64,000 nt of DNA from DASXBA01 sp036406475. GTDB lineage: Bacteria; Actinomycetota; Thermoleophilia; Solirubrobacterales; Thermoleophilaceae. The notes below the pieces were generated by a model. That model made no database searches and was not told the origin of the DNA. It worked only from the letters and a program-made list of their open reading frames with translations. This document shows, piece by piece, positions 16,054 to 25,100 of this stretch. Location: assembly GCA_036406475.1 (NCBI GenBank), contig DASXBA010000006.1, positions 1-64,000 on the forward strand, in the 5' to 3' direction. Position numbers and translations under genes: made by a program. Positions within the stretch are counted from its first letter, which is position 1, and every line of letters begins with the position of its first letter.

Positions 16054-16611
16054 TCAGCCGACCGCGGTCTCGACAGCCTCCGTCTCCCGCTCGCCCGTGA
16101 GCGAGACGAAATAGAGCCGGTAGCGCCCGAGCGCGATCTCGTCGCCGTCATCCAGCTCCGCGTGGTCCACGCGCTCGCCGTTGCAAAAGACGCCGTTCAG
16201 GCTGCGGTCGTCCAGGATCCGCGCCCCGGTGTCGTCCCGGTAGAGCAGCGCATGCCGCCGCGAGACCGTGGGGTCGTCGAAACGGACGTGGGCGGACAGG
16301 CTCCGGCCGACGCGAGTCCAACCATCCTGCAGCGGGATCACCCGCACACGCTTGTCGTCCTCGAAGGCGAGGTAGTCACCGTTGGAGACGAGAGCGCCGC
16401 GTGCATCCTCGAGCCAATGGGGCGGACCCTCCACGGCGGGACTCACCGGGCCCGGCTCGCGCGTGAACAACGACGCGCGGCTGAACGTGGTGCCCCCGCA
16501 CTCGGGGCAAGTCGGGACTTCGTCCAACTCGTGTAGCGCGATCCCGAATCCACAGGTGTCGCAGCTAAACGAGCCGGCCCCTGCCAAAGTCCCGGCGTTG
16601 AAGGCTTCCAT
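16054..16611 (-). CDS. Zinc-ribbon plus FHA-domain protein
   Basis: 185-residue protein. The N-terminal zinc ribbon uses Cys17, Cys20, Cys35 and Cys38 (CDTC...CPEC). The FHA domain at about 85-172 contains GRS (102-104), SRRHA (117-121) and SLNGVFCNG (137-145), the phosphothreonine-binding signatures. It probably reads Ser/Thr kinase signalling, but no kinase is adjacent. A GGAG ribosome site lies 9 nt before the ATG, unlike the many leaderless neighbours. The 180-bp gap to the divergent 16792 gene holds no recognisable gene. Confidence 0.88.
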   Translation of the reverse strand: MEAFNAGTLAGAGSFSCDTCGFGIALHELDEVPTCPECGGTTFSRASLFTREPGPVSPAVEGPPHWLEDARGALVSNGDYLAFEDDKRVRVIPLQDGWTRVGRSLSAHVRFDDPTVSRRHALLYRDDTGARILDDRSLNGVFCNGERVDHAELDDGDEIALGRYRLYFVSLTGERETEAVETAVG

Positions 16612-16791
16612 CGAAATCTCTCCTCAATGCCTGGGGTTGTGCAGATGGTAACGATGGGCTGTGGGCCGTGGGAAGAATTTGCCGCTAATTGCACGGACTT
16701 CCACGGAAACGACGCAGCGGCGATACCCGTCTCCTGCGATTCCCAACCACCGGCCAAGAGGATTGTCCGGTGGTGGCCCGAAACTGGAGCC

Positions 16792-17034
16792 ATGCCAGAC
16801 CTCGGCTCCATGCTCCTCAGGCGGAGCCTCGGCACCCTCACCGGCGGTGGCTCGAGCTGCTCGTCCTGCCGGCGCACCCCCCTCGCGGGTGAGCGCCTGC
16901 ACGAGCTCGACTCGGGCGTGCTGCTCTGCGACCTCTGCTTCGGCGAGCTGCCGGAGGAGCACCGCCTCGCGGTGCGCTCCCAGCGCGTCGGCGCCAGCGA
17001 GCGCCCGCTCGCGGTCGTGCCCAAGGCCGCCTGA
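16792..17034 (+). CDS. Small Cys-rich (zinc-ribbon-like) protein
   Basis: 80-residue protein with two paired-cysteine knuckles, CSSC near residue 23 and CDLC near residue 48, separated by RRTPLAGERLHELDSGVLL. This suggests one structural zinc. The ATG at 16792 has GGAG about 4 nt upstream; an in-frame ATG at 16627 would add a poorly structured extension. No known family recognised. It could be a partner of the divergent zinc-ribbon FHA protein, but this is only positional. Confidence 0.6.
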   Translation: MPDLGSMLLRRSLGTLTGGGSSCSSCRRTPLAGERLHELDSGVLLCDLCFGELPEEHRLAVRSQRVGASERPLAVVPKAA

Positions 17035-17055
17035 GGAACCCGCGGCTGCCCCGCA

Positions 17056-17061
17056 TAGAAT
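17056..17061 (+). promoter_or_regulatory. Putative -10 box (TAGAAT), leaderless gene
   Basis: TAGAAT lies 9 nt before ATG 17071 with no Shine-Dalgarno in between. Confidence 0.5.
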
Positions 17062-17070
17062 CCCGGCGCG

Positions 17071-17643
17071 ATGCGCCAGGTAACGGTCGACGTGCACATC
17101 TCCGCGCCGCGCGAGGAGGTGTTCGACTTCGTCGCGGACCTGGCGGGCCGGCCCGCGTGGACCGACCACTACCTGAAGGACTACCGCCTGGCTCGCCCCA
17201 ACCCCTACGGCCTCGGCGCGGCGGCCCGCTTCATCATCCGGGCGCCACTGGCCAAGGAGTACGTCGAGATCGCGATCGTCGAGTGCGACCGGCCGCGGCG
17301 GATCGTCGAGGAGGCCCGGGTCGGCCGTCGCGGGCGCAACCGCTCGGTGGCCGTCTACGAGTTCGCCCAGGAGCCCGGTGGGCTCACCGAGGTCGAGCTG
17401 ACCACCTACAGCGAGCCCGCGACCCTGATCGACCGGGTCAGGGAGCTCGGGGCCCCCGGTTGGATCAGGCGCAGCACGAAGATGGCGCTGGAGCGCCTGC
17501 GGCTCGTGTTCGAGGATCCGCCCGAGCGCCCGCTCGCACGGGCGAGCGTGGCCGGCTACGAGCCGCTCAAGGCGGCGCGCTTCGGCGCCCGCACCGGCAT
17601 GGACCCCTCTCGGCCCAGGCGTCCCGGGCGCGAGCGCGCCTAA
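17071..17643 (+). CDS. SRPBCC-family protein
   Basis: 190-residue START/SRPBCC-like ligand-binding protein. The typical opening is MRQVTVDVHISAPREEVFDFVADLAGRPAWTD (residues 1-32), followed by alternating beta strands and a C-terminal helix (GWIRRSTKMALERLR). A disordered basic tail of about 30 residues follows. Family members bind lipids or aromatic ligands, or act as polyketide cyclases; no cluster here supports a biosynthetic role. It has its own leaderless-type promoter. Confidence 0.82.
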   Translation: MRQVTVDVHISAPREEVFDFVADLAGRPAWTDHYLKDYRLARPNPYGLGAAARFIIRAPLAKEYVEIAIVECDRPRRIVEEARVGRRGRNRSVAVYEFAQEPGGLTEVELTTYSEPATLIDRVRELGAPGWIRRSTKMALERLRLVFEDPPERPLARASVAGYEPLKAARFGARTGMDPSRPRRPGRERA

Positions 17644-17649
17644 TAGGAT
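17644..17649 (+). promoter_or_regulatory. Putative -10 box (TAGGAT)
   Basis: TAGGAT begins just after the previous stop codon and ends 10 nt before ATG 17660, with no ribosome site in between. Confidence 0.5.
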
Positions 17650-17659
17650 TCGCGCCCGC

Positions 17660-18223
17660 ATGCGCCTCCCCGCCAAGACGATCGCGGCCGCCTGTGCGCT
17701 GGCCCTGGCCGCCGGCCTGAGCGCCTGCGGCAGCACGGGGCAGGGCACCAAGGAGCCGGCCCGCGAGGGGCTCTCCCTCGGGCTGGCGGGCATCGACTAC
17801 AACGTCTTCATCACGAGGGAGCTCAACCCGCAGATTCCGCCGGACAGCGCCTACTACAAGGGGCCGCTCGCTGGGAAGGGCCAGGCCCTCTACGGCGTCT
17901 TCCTCCAGGCCTGCAACAACGGGAAGAGGCCGCTGCCCACCGCCAGCCACTTCACCGTGGTCGACAACCAGGGCAACGAGTTCCATCCGACCGCGCTGCC
18001 GCAGGACGACGACTTCGCCTACCAGCCGACCCGCCTCGATCCCCACGAGTGCGAGCCGGAAGCCGGCAGCGTCGCGCAGCTCGGCCCCACCGCGGGATCG
18101 ATGCTGCTCTTCAGGCTGCCGATCTCGAACACGGACAACCGCCCGCTCGAGCTCGAGATAAAGGCGCCGGCGACGATCGCGAATCCGAAGCCGGACAAGC
18201 TGACGTTCACGCTGGATATCTAG
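17660..18223 (+). CDS. Lipoprotein, unknown function
   Basis: 187-residue predicted lipoprotein: signal MRLPAKTIAAACALALAAG followed by lipobox LSAC with the acylated Cys at residue 23. The mature part (IDYNVFITRELNPQIPPD, VFLQACNNGKRPLPTASHFTVVDNQGN, LEIKAPATIANPKPDKLTFTLDI) resembles extracellular DUF4352-like Ig folds, a tentative match. It ends at a heptad-repeat hairpin shared with the convergent PBP gene. Confidence 0.75.
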   Translation: MRLPAKTIAAACALALAAGLSACGSTGQGTKEPAREGLSLGLAGIDYNVFITRELNPQIPPDSAYYKGPLAGKGQALYGVFLQACNNGKRPLPTASHFTVVDNQGNEFHPTALPQDDDFAYQPTRLDPHECEPEAGSVAQLGPTAGSMLLFRLPISNTDNRPLELEIKAPATIANPKPDKLTFTLDI

Positions 18224-18227
18224 CCAA

Positions 18228-18310
18228 GGCAGTAGGCGTTAGGCATTAGGCGGTAGAGAACGGCCTGAGGCTCTACGGCCTACTGCCTACTGCCTACCGC
18301 CTACCGCCTA
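18228..18310. repeat. Inverted heptad-repeat hairpin between convergent genes
   Basis: Four copies of GGCRKTA (GGCAGTA, GGCGTTA, GGCATTA, GGCGGTA; 18228-18255), then an 18-nt loop, then five reverse-complement copies (TACGGCC, TACTGCC x2, TACCGCC x2; 18274-18308). The repeat supplies the PBP stop codon (TAG at 18308-18310). It can form a long hairpin and is likely a bidirectional terminator. The same heptad occurs in tandem at 40534-40582. Confidence 0.75.
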
Positions 18311-19987
18311 GAGGCCCGCTGCCAGCACTACGCGCGCCGCTGGCGCAGCCGTCGCCCCGCCGGCGCCCGCCTTGACGAACATCACGCCGACCGCCAGCTT
18401 CGGCCTGCCCACCGGGGCGTAGGCCGCGAACCAGGCGTCGGTGTTGTTCGGGTCGCTCTCCTTGTCGGCGTTCGGCCCGCGCGTGTCCTCGAGCTCGGCG
18501 GTGCCGGTCTTGCCGGCCACCTTCACGCCGGGCAGGGCAGCCGCGGTCCCGGTCCCGAACGCCACGACGTCGACCATCAGCCGCTCGAGGGTCTTGGCCA
18601 CGCGCCTCGTTGTGACGCGCACGGGCGCGGGGCGGGGGGTCCCGGGCCGGAGAGTCGGTGTCATGCGCACGCCGCCGGTCGAGACCGTCTGGGCGATCGA
18701 CGCCATCTGGAGCGGCGTTGCCAGCGTCTTGAACTGGCCGATCGCGGTGGAGCCGACCTCGAGCGGGGTGTCGATCTGGCGCGCAGGCGGCAGAGTGCTC
18801 GGCAGCACGCCGGCGAAGGGAGGTGGGCCGTTGAAGCCGTAGCGCTGGGCGGCCGAGACGAGCTGCCTGGCGCCGATCTTGACGCCGAGCGGCGCGAACA
18901 CCGAGTTGCACGAGTGGGCGAAGCTGGCCTCGAAGCTGCCGCCGCAGGACTCGCCGTTCGCGTTGTTGAGGTCGACGCCGTCGATGACCGCGTGGGTCTC
19001 GACGGGAAACTGGTCGTCGAGCTTGACCTTCCGGGCCTCGAGCGCGGCGGTCGTGGTCACGATCTTGAACGTCGAGCCGGGCGGCTGCGGGGCGGAGAAG
19101 GCCACGCCCGCCAGCGCCCGGACGGCGCCGGTGCGGGCGTCGAGTGCCGCGATCCCGCCGAAGCGGCCGGCCAGTGCGGTGACCGCCGCCTCCTGGACCT
19201 TGGTGTCGATCGTGGTCCGGACCGTCTTGCCGTCCACCGCCCGTGAGCGGGCGAGGAGACGCTTGCCGGCGATGAGCTGTCCGCCCGGCTTGCCGGCGAG
19301 GTCCCCTTCGAAGACCCGCTCGAGGCCCGACTGCCCCACTGGCCAGTCGCGCGGGAACCCGCGGCGGTAGGCCACCTCGCGCTCGGCCGCCGTTCCGCCG
19401 GGCTCCACGCGACCGGAGATCGAGGCGGCGAGGGTGCCGAGGTCCGAGGTCCGCGCGCCCGCCGGCCCCTCCGCGAGCACCTTGCCGTTGCGCGCGAGGA
19501 GCTTGCCCCTCGCGGGCGTGTCGGTAGTGCGGGTGAGCTTCTCGCCGGGCTTGAGGCCGGGGAACACCATCGTCGGGTCCCAGTCGATCCTGTCGTCCTT
19601 CACCGGAACCAGGACCTCGCCCCGGACGACGCCGAAGACGCGGGTCCGGATCTCCACCGGCAGTCGTACGGCGCCGTCCTTCTCGCCGCGCGGGTTGCCG
19701 GCGCGGACGGCGATGGTCGTCGCCGTCCCCGCCGCCGCGGAGTACTCGTGCCTGAGCTGGCCGCGGCTCCAGCGGGCCTTGGAGTCGTCCGTGAAGAGGC
19801 GGCGCATCGCCGTGTAGTCGTCGCGCTCCCAGGCGCGCCCGAACTTGGCGGCAGTGCTCTTGTCGCCGGAGTCGACGCTCGCGCCGACGATCAGACCAGC
19901 CACCAGCGCAGCCGCCGCCAGCCCGCCGAACACGGGGATCGCACGGTGAGTCAGGCGCCAGCGCCGATCGGTCGTCAGCTCATTCAC
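18308..19987 (-). CDS. Penicillin-binding protein, class B-like transpeptidase
   Basis: 559-residue membrane-anchored DD-transpeptidase for peptidoglycan cross-linking. One N-terminal TM (residues ~18-37) is followed by an NTF2-like (MecA-N type) domain at ~42-145, a dimerisation region, then the transpeptidase domain. Catalytic motifs are complete: Ser305 in GSTFK, SCN at 359-361 and KTG at 493-495. The MecA_N/PBP3 layout is common in actinobacterial PbpA-like enzymes. GTG start; a TACCAT box lies 15 nt upstream on its strand. It is divergent from a MarP-like periplasmic protease, suggesting joint envelope control. Confidence 0.92.
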   Translation of the reverse strand: MNELTTDRRWRLTHRAIPVFGGLAAAALVAGLIVGASVDSGDKSTAAKFGRAWERDDYTAMRRLFTDDSKARWSRGQLRHEYSAAAGTATTIAVRAGNPRGEKDGAVRLPVEIRTRVFGVVRGEVLVPVKDDRIDWDPTMVFPGLKPGEKLTRTTDTPARGKLLARNGKVLAEGPAGARTSDLGTLAASISGRVEPGGTAAEREVAYRRGFPRDWPVGQSGLERVFEGDLAGKPGGQLIAGKRLLARSRAVDGKTVRTTIDTKVQEAAVTALAGRFGGIAALDARTGAVRALAGVAFSAPQPPGSTFKIVTTTAALEARKVKLDDQFPVETHAVIDGVDLNNANGESCGGSFEASFAHSCNSVFAPLGVKIGARQLVSAAQRYGFNGPPPFAGVLPSTLPPARQIDTPLEVGSTAIGQFKTLATPLQMASIAQTVSTGGVRMTPTLRPGTPRPAPVRVTTRRVAKTLERLMVDVVAFGTGTAAALPGVKVAGKTGTAELEDTRGPNADKESDPNNTDAWFAAYAPVGRPKLAVGVMFVKAGAGGATAAPAARVVLAAGL

Positions 19988-20018
19988 GCAAGCCCGAAAG
20001 CGATGGTAGTCGCGTCTG

Positions 20019-20024
20019 TACCGT
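20019..20024 (+). promoter_or_regulatory. Putative -10 box of the MarP-like gene (TACCGT)
   Basis: TACCGT lies 8 nt before GTG 20033. This favours GTG 20033 over the in-frame ATG 20003, which would precede the box. Confidence 0.45.
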
Positions 20025-20032
20025 TCGCCCGC

Positions 20033-21181
20033 GTGACCTCCGTCGACTGGATAATCGTCGGCTTCACGCTCCTGATGGCGATCTGGGGCTACATGCAGGG
20101 CCTGATCGTGGGGGCCTTGTCATTGGTGGGCTTCGGGGTCGGCGCCTTCGCCGGCTCGCGCCTCGCGCCGCTGCTCCTGTCGGAGGGATCGCACTCGGCG
20201 TACGCGCCCGTGTTTGCGCTCGTGGGCGCTCTCCTGCTCGGCGGGATCCTCGCCTCCGGGCTGGAGGTGCTCGGCTTCCACCTGCGCTACCGGCTCGGGC
20301 ATGAGCTCGGGCTGCTTGACGGAGTGGGAGGCGCGGTCCTGCTCGCCTGCCTGGGGCTGGGCCTGGCCTGGATCGTCGGCGCCGTTGCGCTCCAGACGCC
20401 CGGGGCCCGCGAGCTGCGCGAGCCGATCCAGGCCTCGGCGATCCTCCAGAAGCTCAACGACGTCCTTCCGCCATCGGGCCCGATCCTCCAGGCGCTCGCG
20501 CGGTTCGACCCCTTACCCCAGATCTCGGGGCCGCAGGCGCGTGTGGCCCCGCCCAACTCGGCGATCGCCCGGGACCCTCAGGTGCAGGCCGCCGGCGGGA
20601 GCGTGGTGAAGCTGCTCGGCACGGCCTGCGGGCTCGGCGTCGAGGGCAGCGGCTGGGTGGCGGGCGACAGCCTGGTCGTGACGAACGCCCACGTCGTGGC
20701 GGGCCAGGACGACACGACTGCGCAACTTCGAGGTCAGGGCCCGCGTTATGACAGCGACCCCGTCTGGTTCGACTCGAAGAACGACGTGGCGATCCTCCGC
20801 GTGCCGGCCCTGTCCAACGTCCCCGCCCTCCGTCTCCACGTGTCCGCGAAGCCGGGCACCTCCGCCGCGATCCTCGGCTTTCCCGAGAACGGCCCCTTCG
20901 ACGTCGAGCCGGGCAGGCTCGGCGAGACGAGCACCACATTGACGCAGGACGCCTACGGCAACGGGCCGGTGCGGCGCCTGATCACCTCGCTGCGCGGGCT
21001 GGTGCGGTCGGGCAACTCCGGCGGCCCGATGGTGGACGCGAGCGGCCGCGTGGTGACGACGATCTTCGCCGCCAGCGTGTCGGACAACGGACGCACAGGT
21101 TTTGGCGTGCCCGACTCGGTGGTAAGGGATGCGCTGTCGCGCGTCAGGGGCACAGTCGACACCGGGCCCTGCACGCGCTGA
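20033..21181 (+). CDS. MarP-like membrane serine protease (CvpA + trypsin-like)
   Basis: 382-residue protein with about four TM helices of a CvpA/colicin V production-like domain (residues 1-120), a linker, then a chymotrypsin-fold protease at ~185-375. The triad is His220 (TNAHVVAG), Asp251 (NDVAIL) and Ser329 (GNSGGP). The order, spacing and overall length match mycobacterial MarP (Rv3671c), a periplasmic protease for acid and oxidative stress that activates a peptidoglycan hydrolase. The GTG start aligns with the MarP N-terminus and follows a -10 box. The neighbouring divergent PBP is consistent with a cell-wall role. Confidence 0.9.
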   Translation: MTSVDWIIVGFTLLMAIWGYMQGLIVGALSLVGFGVGAFAGSRLAPLLLSEGSHSAYAPVFALVGALLLGGILASGLEVLGFHLRYRLGHELGLLDGVGGAVLLACLGLGLAWIVGAVALQTPGARELREPIQASAILQKLNDVLPPSGPILQALARFDPLPQISGPQARVAPPNSAIARDPQVQAAGGSVVKLLGTACGLGVEGSGWVAGDSLVVTNAHVVAGQDDTTAQLRGQGPRYDSDPVWFDSKNDVAILRVPALSNVPALRLHVSAKPGTSAAILGFPENGPFDVEPGRLGETSTTLTQDAYGNGPVRRLITSLRGLVRSGNSGGPMVDASGRVVTTIFAASVSDNGRTGFGVPDSVVRDALSRVRGTVDTGPCTR

Positions 21182-21188
21182 GCCTCGA

Positions 21189-22043
21189 ATGACCCGACCC
21201 GTCCGGACAGCCCTCCTGCTCGCGCTGGTCGCGATCCCGGTCGGCGGGGCCGCCGCCCAGCAGCCGCCGCCCGCGCCGCCGCCGCCGCCCCCGAACCCGC
21301 CCGCGGTGGTGACCACCAATCCCTGCCCGCTCGCCAAGCGCTGGCACATCCGCTGCCCGGACATCGAGATGAAGCGGCCGTTCGACCTCTACGTGCAGCG
21401 CTCACACGGCCGCACGCTCCTGCGCGCCGGCAACTCGGTCGACAACGTCGGAAGCGGTCCCCTCGAGCTGCGCGGACGCCGCACCAGCCGCATCTTCATG
21501 CACGCCACGCAGCGGATCTACCGCAGCGGCCGCGGCCACATCACGGCCAAGACCGGCGCGCGCCTGCGCTACACGCTCGGCCACCAGGGCCTGCACTACT
21601 GGAAGTTCTACCGGGCGGCCCGCTTCGAGCTCTGGCGCCTCGACAAGCAGGGCAAGCGCAGGAAGCTGGTCCGGCGCGGTGCCAAGATCGCCTACTGCCT
21701 GCGCGACCTGCGCCGCAGCTATCCGCGCCTCGAGCGCTCGCCCCGGCACCGCGTCTACCCCGCGTGCAACACGAACGCGCGCCAGCGCCACGAGGTGATC
21801 GGCACCTCGGTCGGCTGGTCCGACATCTACCCGTCCACCTACATCAAGCAGTGGGTGAACATCACCGGCCTGCGTGGCTGCTTCGCGCTCAGGCACCTCG
21901 CCGACCCGGGCAACTTCGTCTTCGAGAAGAACGAGCGCAACAACAGCGCGCAGGTGGTGCTGCGCCTGCCGTTCCGCCGCGGCAAGCAGCACTGTCCGGG
22001 TCACAGCACCGGCGAGATCAACCACGAGACCGGCCCCTACTAG
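21189..22043 (+). CDS. Secreted lysyl-oxidase-like protein with degenerate copper site
   Basis: 284-residue exported protein: signal peptide ending at GGAAAQ, then a Pro-rich linker (PPAPPPPPP). The body resembles bacterial lysyl-oxidase-like domains: CRDL-type segment YCLRDLRR, YPACNTNARQRHEVIGTSVGWSDIYPS, YIKQWVNITGL, and the closing LADPGNFVFEKNERNN. Where enzymes carry the HxHWH copper cluster, this sequence reads GLHYWKF, so the histidines appear largely replaced. It may be a structural or binding relative. The ATG is 7 nt after the protease stop, so probably co-transcribed. The 50-bp repeat follows. Confidence 0.75.
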   Translation: MTRPVRTALLLALVAIPVGGAAAQQPPPAPPPPPPNPPAVVTTNPCPLAKRWHIRCPDIEMKRPFDLYVQRSHGRTLLRAGNSVDNVGSGPLELRGRRTSRIFMHATQRIYRSGRGHITAKTGARLRYTLGHQGLHYWKFYRAARFELWRLDKQGKRRKLVRRGAKIAYCLRDLRRSYPRLERSPRHRVYPACNTNARQRHEVIGTSVGWSDIYPSTYIKQWVNITGLRGCFALRHLADPGNFVFEKNERNNSAQVVLRLPFRRGKQHCPGHSTGEINHETGPY

Positions 22044-22054
22044 CCCGGGGCCAC

Positions 22055-22104
22055 GCCGAACGTCCCGCGCTACCTCCCATAGGGGCAACTGAGGGACGTT
22101 CGGC
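22055..22104. repeat. 50-bp hairpin repeat, copy 2
   Basis: Perfect 12-bp terminal inverted repeat GCCGAACGTCCC ... GGGACGTTCGGC with an inner CTACC/ATAGGGG core. It is nearly identical to the reverse complement of the copy at 53113-53162. It lies 11 bp after the lysyl-oxidase-like gene. The rest of the 22044-22196 gap shows no gene. Confidence 0.85.
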
Positions 22105-22196
22105 CAGGTCGGGCGGTGTCCTACCCAGCCGTCGTTCGAGGAGCCGAATCCGCCCACCGGCGAGGCCGTGGCCCGTTTGAGGGAAAATCCCCGCCG

Positions 22197-25100
22197 ATGC
22201 GGGGGAGCTGCGTGGCTTTGGTGCTGGCGCTGACGGCGCTGACGGCTGCGCCCGCGCAGGCCGCCTTCCCGTACGGCGACCACACGGCCGGGCAGCTCGA
22301 CTACCACCTCCCGACCGGGCCGAACCACGGGCCGAACGACCTCACCGGCAACGTCGAGTGGATGTACTCGGCCACGGCCGACCCGGCCAACCTGACCAAC
22401 AACGCGCGCTCGTACGAGCTGGGCGGCGTGCGCGGGGCACACATCGTGGACAACGCGGACGTGCCCACTGCCTGGCAGGCGACAACCGGGCGTCCCGACG
22501 TGAACATCTCCGTGCTCGACTCCGGCATCGAGTGGGACAACCACGACGCCATGGTCGACCTGCGCAAGAAGATGCGCCTGAACAAGGGCGAGCTGCCGGA
22601 GCCGAACGCCGGCCGCTCGACGGCGCTCGAGGCCGGGGTCGACTGCTCGACCTACACGGGCTCGGGCTACGACTTGAACGGCGACGGCGTCTTCAACGTC
22701 ATCGACTACGCCTGCGACACGCGTGTCGAGCGCGACCCCGCCGTGCGCACGTCCCAGGGCAAGCCCGCGGGCCAGGGGCCCGCCGACCTGCTCGACCCGC
22801 AGGACGTGCTGATCGCCTTCTCGAACGGCGACGACGCCGACCACAACGGCTTCAAGGACGACATCGTCGGCTGGGACTTCCTCGACGACGACAACGATCC
22901 CTACGACGACGTCCAGTACGGCCACGGCACCGGCGAGGCGCGCGACTCGAGCTCCGAGGCCGACAACGGCGGCTCGCTCGGCGCCTGCCCGAACTGCATG
23001 GTCGTGCCGCTGCGGGTGGGAACGTCGTTCGTCGCCGACGTGAACCACTTCGCCGAGGCGGCGATCTACGCGACCGACAACGACATCGACGTGATCCAGG
23101 AGGCGCTCGGCACGCTCAACAACTCGCCGCTCGCCCACGAGGCCGTGGACTACGCCTACGACCACGGCGTGACGGTGATCGCCTCCGCGGCCGACGAGGC
23201 CGCGCAGCACAACAACTGGCCCTCGAGCCTGCCGCACGTGATCGTCGTGAACTCGGTGACGCAGTTCGACTCGACGTTCACGCCGGAGCCGAGCTCGTAC
23301 CTCCAGTTCAACGGCTGCACCAACTTCAACTCCAAGATCACGGTCGCGATCCCGAGCGTCAGCTGCTCCTCCGACGCCACCGGCCGGGCATCGGGGATGG
23401 CCGGGCTGATCATCAGCGCGGCCCGCAACGCGGGCTACGACGCGACCCCGAACGAGGTGCGCCAGCTGATGGCGTCGGGCGAGGTCGACGGGACCGAGCA
23501 GGCCGACGACGTCGACTTCGCGAAGAACCCCGCGACCGGCACCGAGACGGAGCTCACCTGTCCAACCCCCGGCTGCACCGACCCGTTCCTGGGAGCGCCG
23601 CCCCAGCGGCCGGTCGTCTCGCCGCTGATCACCACGCAGAGCTACCCGGCCCGCTTCGGGCATGACCAGTTCTACGGCTACGGCCGGGTGAACATGCGCA
23701 ACGCGGTGGTCGCGGCTGCGGGTCAGCCGCCCCCCGAGGTCGAGATCACCTCGCCGCAGTGGTACGAGATGGTCGACCCGCACCGGACGAGCGTCGACGT
23801 GCGCGGCCAGATCTACGCGCGCGGGGACTCGTACACGTGCCGCGTCTACGTCGCTCCCGGCGCCTATCCCAACGACCACCTGCCGGGCGGCGACTTCCAA
23901 CCGGTGGCGAGCGGCCCCTGCGACGGCAGCGCTGCCCACAGCGGCCGGCTCGACGGGGTGATCGGGACCATCGACGTCGCTGCGCTCAAGGCGCGCTTCC
24001 CGCCCGAGACCACCGGCACCAACTTCACCGGCCCGGAACCGGGCGGCCTGCCCGCCCAACTCCACTCCGGCAGGCCGAACGACGCTCCCTACGGCTTCGT
24101 GATCCGCGTGGAGGCCACGACCACCGGGGCCCACCCGCGCGTGGGCCGCGACCGCCGCCAGCTGTACCTGCACCGCGACCAGGACATGCTCGACGGCTTC
24201 CCGCGCCAGCTCCCCGGCGACGGCGACTCGTCGCCGCTGCTCGCCGACCTCGACGGCGACAACCGCAACGAGCTGATCCTGGCCGGCTCCGACGGCTTCG
24301 TCCACGCCTACCGCCGCGACGGCTCGGAGCTGCCGGGCTGGCCCGTCCGCGGCGACAAGCCGCCCTTCCACACCGGCGGCCACGCCTTCGCGAGCGGAGA
24401 GGTCTCCTCGAATTACGGCGGCGCGATCGTCGGCTCGCCGGCAGTTGGCGACCTGGACGGCGACGGCGTGCCCGAGGTGGTTGCGGCGGACATGGAGGGC
24501 AAGGTCTACGTCTGGTCGGCCGGCGGCAAGCGCCTGCACACGATGCACGCCAACCCCGACTACTCGGGTCACGCGCTGTCGCCGTTCGTGCCCGAGCGGC
24601 ACGGCAACCAGGACCGGGTCGAGCACGGCTTCCTCGCCTCGCCGGTGATCGCCGACCTCGATCCCGGCAAGGACGGCGGCCGTAAGGAGATCGTCGCCGC
24701 CGGAACCGACCGCCACGTGTACGCCTGGAACGACGACGGCTCGGACGTCGGCGGCTTCCCCGTGCTCGTGGTCGACCACTCGAAGGTGCAGTCGATCGAC
24801 TCGACCTCGGACGCGGTGACATTCGACCCGGCGAAGGTGCCGGAACCGCTCAACCAGGGGGCCATCGTCGACACGCCGGCGGTGGCGAACCTGGTGGGCG
24901 ACGGCGACTCTGCGCCCGAGATCCTCGTGGGCACCAACGAGGAGTACAGGGCCGGCGCCGGTACCGAGCCCGCCCTGAACGCGTCGCCGCTGAGCGCCGC
25001 CGCCGCCAACCTCCTCAGCCAGACCGGGCAGCTCTCGCTCGCCAACGGGCGCCTGTACGCGATCCATCCCGACGGCAACGACCACGCCGGCGGGGCCTTC

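Noticed and set aside
16612..16791. In-frame N-terminal extension (from 16627) of the small Cys-rich protein
   Set aside because: The extension looks like translated intergenic sequence and ATG 16792 has a GGAG site.
18228..18310. Heptad repeats considered as a CRISPR array
   Set aside because: Units are 7 bp without spacers, and no cas gene is present.
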